A stretch of DNA of 15,363 nucleotides from Deinococcus aquatilis DSM 23025. GTDB taxonomy: Bacteria; Deinococcota; Deinococci; Deinococcales; Deinococcaceae. The stretch is from positions 1-15,363 of the forward strand of contig NZ_KB899767.1 in NCBI RefSeq assembly GCF_000378445.1, given 5' to 3'. The notes under the pieces are model-generated. The model saw nothing but the letters and a program-made list of their open reading frames with translations, ran no database searches and was not told where the DNA came from. The translations under genes and the position numbers were made by a program. This document shows, one piece after another, positions 14,418 through 15,363 of this stretch (positions are counted from its first letter, which is position 1; the number at the start of each line of letters is the position of its first letter).

Positions 14418-14527
14418 CCGTGTTCATCCGTGGGGTCAATCAAGCCAAGCTGCGAAGAACAACGTGTTTCTGGTGACATCAAGCCAACTCAACGGGCTAC
14501 CAATAGTCCTACATCATCCGATAGAGG
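14418..14527 (+). repeat. Tandem 109-bp repeat, copy 2
   Basis: Blocks at 14420, 14460 and 14487 match copy 1; one extra base occurs before the closing TAGAGG at 14522-14527. No ORF runs through both copies. Confidence 0.75.
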
Positions 14528-14622
14528 GACGATTCACTGGGCTGGCGGAAGGTAAGCTGGCCCGTTTTGCTGCCTTGTCTCCACCGTATCCCTTGCCCCC
14601 TTCCCACTTTAGGATGTGCCCT

Positions 14623-15363
14623 GTGACTGATCCGAACTCTGCGTCCCGTTCTCTGTCTGCTGCGCCCGGCGGCCCACCCGTGCCTGCGCCCACCCGCCAC
14701 CGCCTCGCGCCCCTGCTGCTGGGCCTGATTCTGCTCTCGCTGATTCCGGCCTTCATCCTGGCCTACCAGCGCGTCACCTTCGAACAGTCCAAGAAAACCA
14801 CGTCGTATGTGATGGACTACCCGAATCTGGTGTCTCAGGCGCAGCGGTACGGACAAGACCCACAGGCGCTGCTGGACCGCTACAAGGCGTTGGGTCTGAA
14901 TGGTGTGGCCGTGTACGAAGACACCATCGGCAGCCTGCAACAGCGCGGCGAGGTGTACTTTCAGGACGGCTCCGATCTAGCTGTGCAGTTCCCCGGTCAG
15001 GGCGCGGTGCCCCAGAAGTCCTACCTGCGTTCTCTGAAGCCCGGTGTGGCCGAAAGCCTGCCTGCCCGCTACACCATTCCCACCCGGTTGGTACAGATCG
15101 GCGGTTATCAGTGGGTGGAATGGGCCACCGATCCACGCTTTTTGCCCGCTGGCCCCAATACTGCGCTGATCAATGACCTCAAGGCGCAGGGCATGACCCT
15201 GGTGTACCGCCCCTACGGAGACGACGCCGTGCGCGAACCCGGAGCCGATTGGCCCGACGTGCCGTTTATCTCCTTTCCCAGCACCGAAGTGATTGGCGCA
15301 CGCAGCCCCGAACTGCTGGAAAAGATCAATGAACGCATGGGCAAGCGCATTCCGGCCCTGATC
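14623..15363 (+). CDS. DUF5693-type membrane-anchored protein (5' part)
   Basis: The first 247 codons of an open frame that leaves the window. GTG 14623 is chosen because AGGA lies eight bases upstream; an in-frame ATG at 14614 is possible but has AGG directly against it. A proline-rich cytoplasmic start is followed by one membrane segment at about residues 29-48 (LAPLLLGLILLSLIPAFILA), then an extracytoplasmic region with DPQALLDRYKALGLNGVAVY and GSLQQRGEVYFQDG. This pattern, residues asking for a 'YKALGLNGVAVYEDT' barrel-like start, matches the DUF5693 proteins of Deinococcus and Firmicutes, which later contain several more membrane helices. The function of the family is unknown; a cell-surface polysaccharide role has been suspected from gene context. 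No internal stops. Confidence 0.65.
   Translation, partial: MTDPNSASRSLSAAPGGPPVPAPTRHRLAPLLLGLILLSLIPAFILAYQRVTFEQSKKTTSYVMDYPNLVSQAQRYGQDPQALLDRYKALGLNGVAVYEDTIGSLQQRGEVYFQDGSDLAVQFPGQGAVPQKSYLRSLKPGVAESLPARYTIPTRLVQIGGYQWVEWATDPRFLPAGPNTALINDLKAQGMTLVYRPYGDDAVREPGADWPDVPFISFPSTEVIGARSPELLEKINERMGKRIPALI

Larger units (their letters stand above)
14132..14622. other. Divergent intergenic region with tandem repeats
   Basis: The region between the starts of the GH1-like gene (-) and the DUF5693-type gene (+), so it should hold both promoters. I find no convincing -35/-10 pair. No ORF is supported. Its main content is the pair of 109-bp repeats at 14309-14527. Confidence 0.5.

Noticed and set aside
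14309..14527. CRISPR array
   Set aside because: Only two long diverged units directly adjacent, without short identical repeats and unique spacers, and no cas genes.

Overview
The window looks like accessory or decaying DNA from a Deinococcus-type bacterium. It is moderately GC-rich, and the short FtsI/PBP2-like transpeptidase, the DUF5693-type membrane protein and the IS3/IS4/IS630 transposases all read like Deinococcus families. That assignment is recognition from memory, not a search. Most of the length is mobile DNA, much of it broken, around a few ordinary genes: an ftsI-like gene, a C39-type peptidase, a GH1-like glycosidase and the start of a DUF5693 protein.

Layout. 1-2235: three degraded transposases in tandem on + (IS110 tail, a MULE-like DDE transposase, an IS630 tail), each with an in-frame nonsense codon. 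2236-2689: no recognisable gene. 2690-4030 (-): ftsI-like gene with an amber codon at position 44, overlapping the end of a small upstream gene. 4253-5464: a complete IS3-family element (orfA/orfB with an A6G slippery site, terminal inverted repeats, 3-bp target duplication) inserted in that upstream gene. 5558-6128 (-): wrecked alpha/beta hydrolase. 6313-7356 (-): secreted C39-family peptidase. 7648-8519 (-): truncated IS3 element inserted next to the tail of a third IS3 element on + (8520-8759).

8760-12715 is a nest of insertions. An IS630 transposase gene (-) is split by a complete IS4-family element (9030-12666, 19-bp terminal repeats, 10-bp target duplication). That IS4 transposase is itself split, at the codons of its catalytic Y-R-E motif, by a 2.46-kb element. 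The inner element carries only a large serine recombinase (9625-11799) and a small overlapping upstream ORF. Both outer genes can be rejoined in frame on paper, which fixes the order of events: IS630, then IS4, then the recombinase element. The recombinase element is the most unusual thing here. It is bounded by a 12-bp imperfect repeat, sits in a conserved transposase motif, and its recombinase ends in an excisionase-like helix-turn-helix.

12797-14131 (-): GH1-like glycoside hydrolase whose stop lies at the IS630 edge. 14309-14527: two tandem, diverged copies of a 109-bp non-coding repeat. 14623-end (+): N-terminal part of a DUF5693-type membrane-anchored protein. The resident genes do not form one pathway. 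The only functional link visible is the overlap between the ftsI-like gene and the gene before it.
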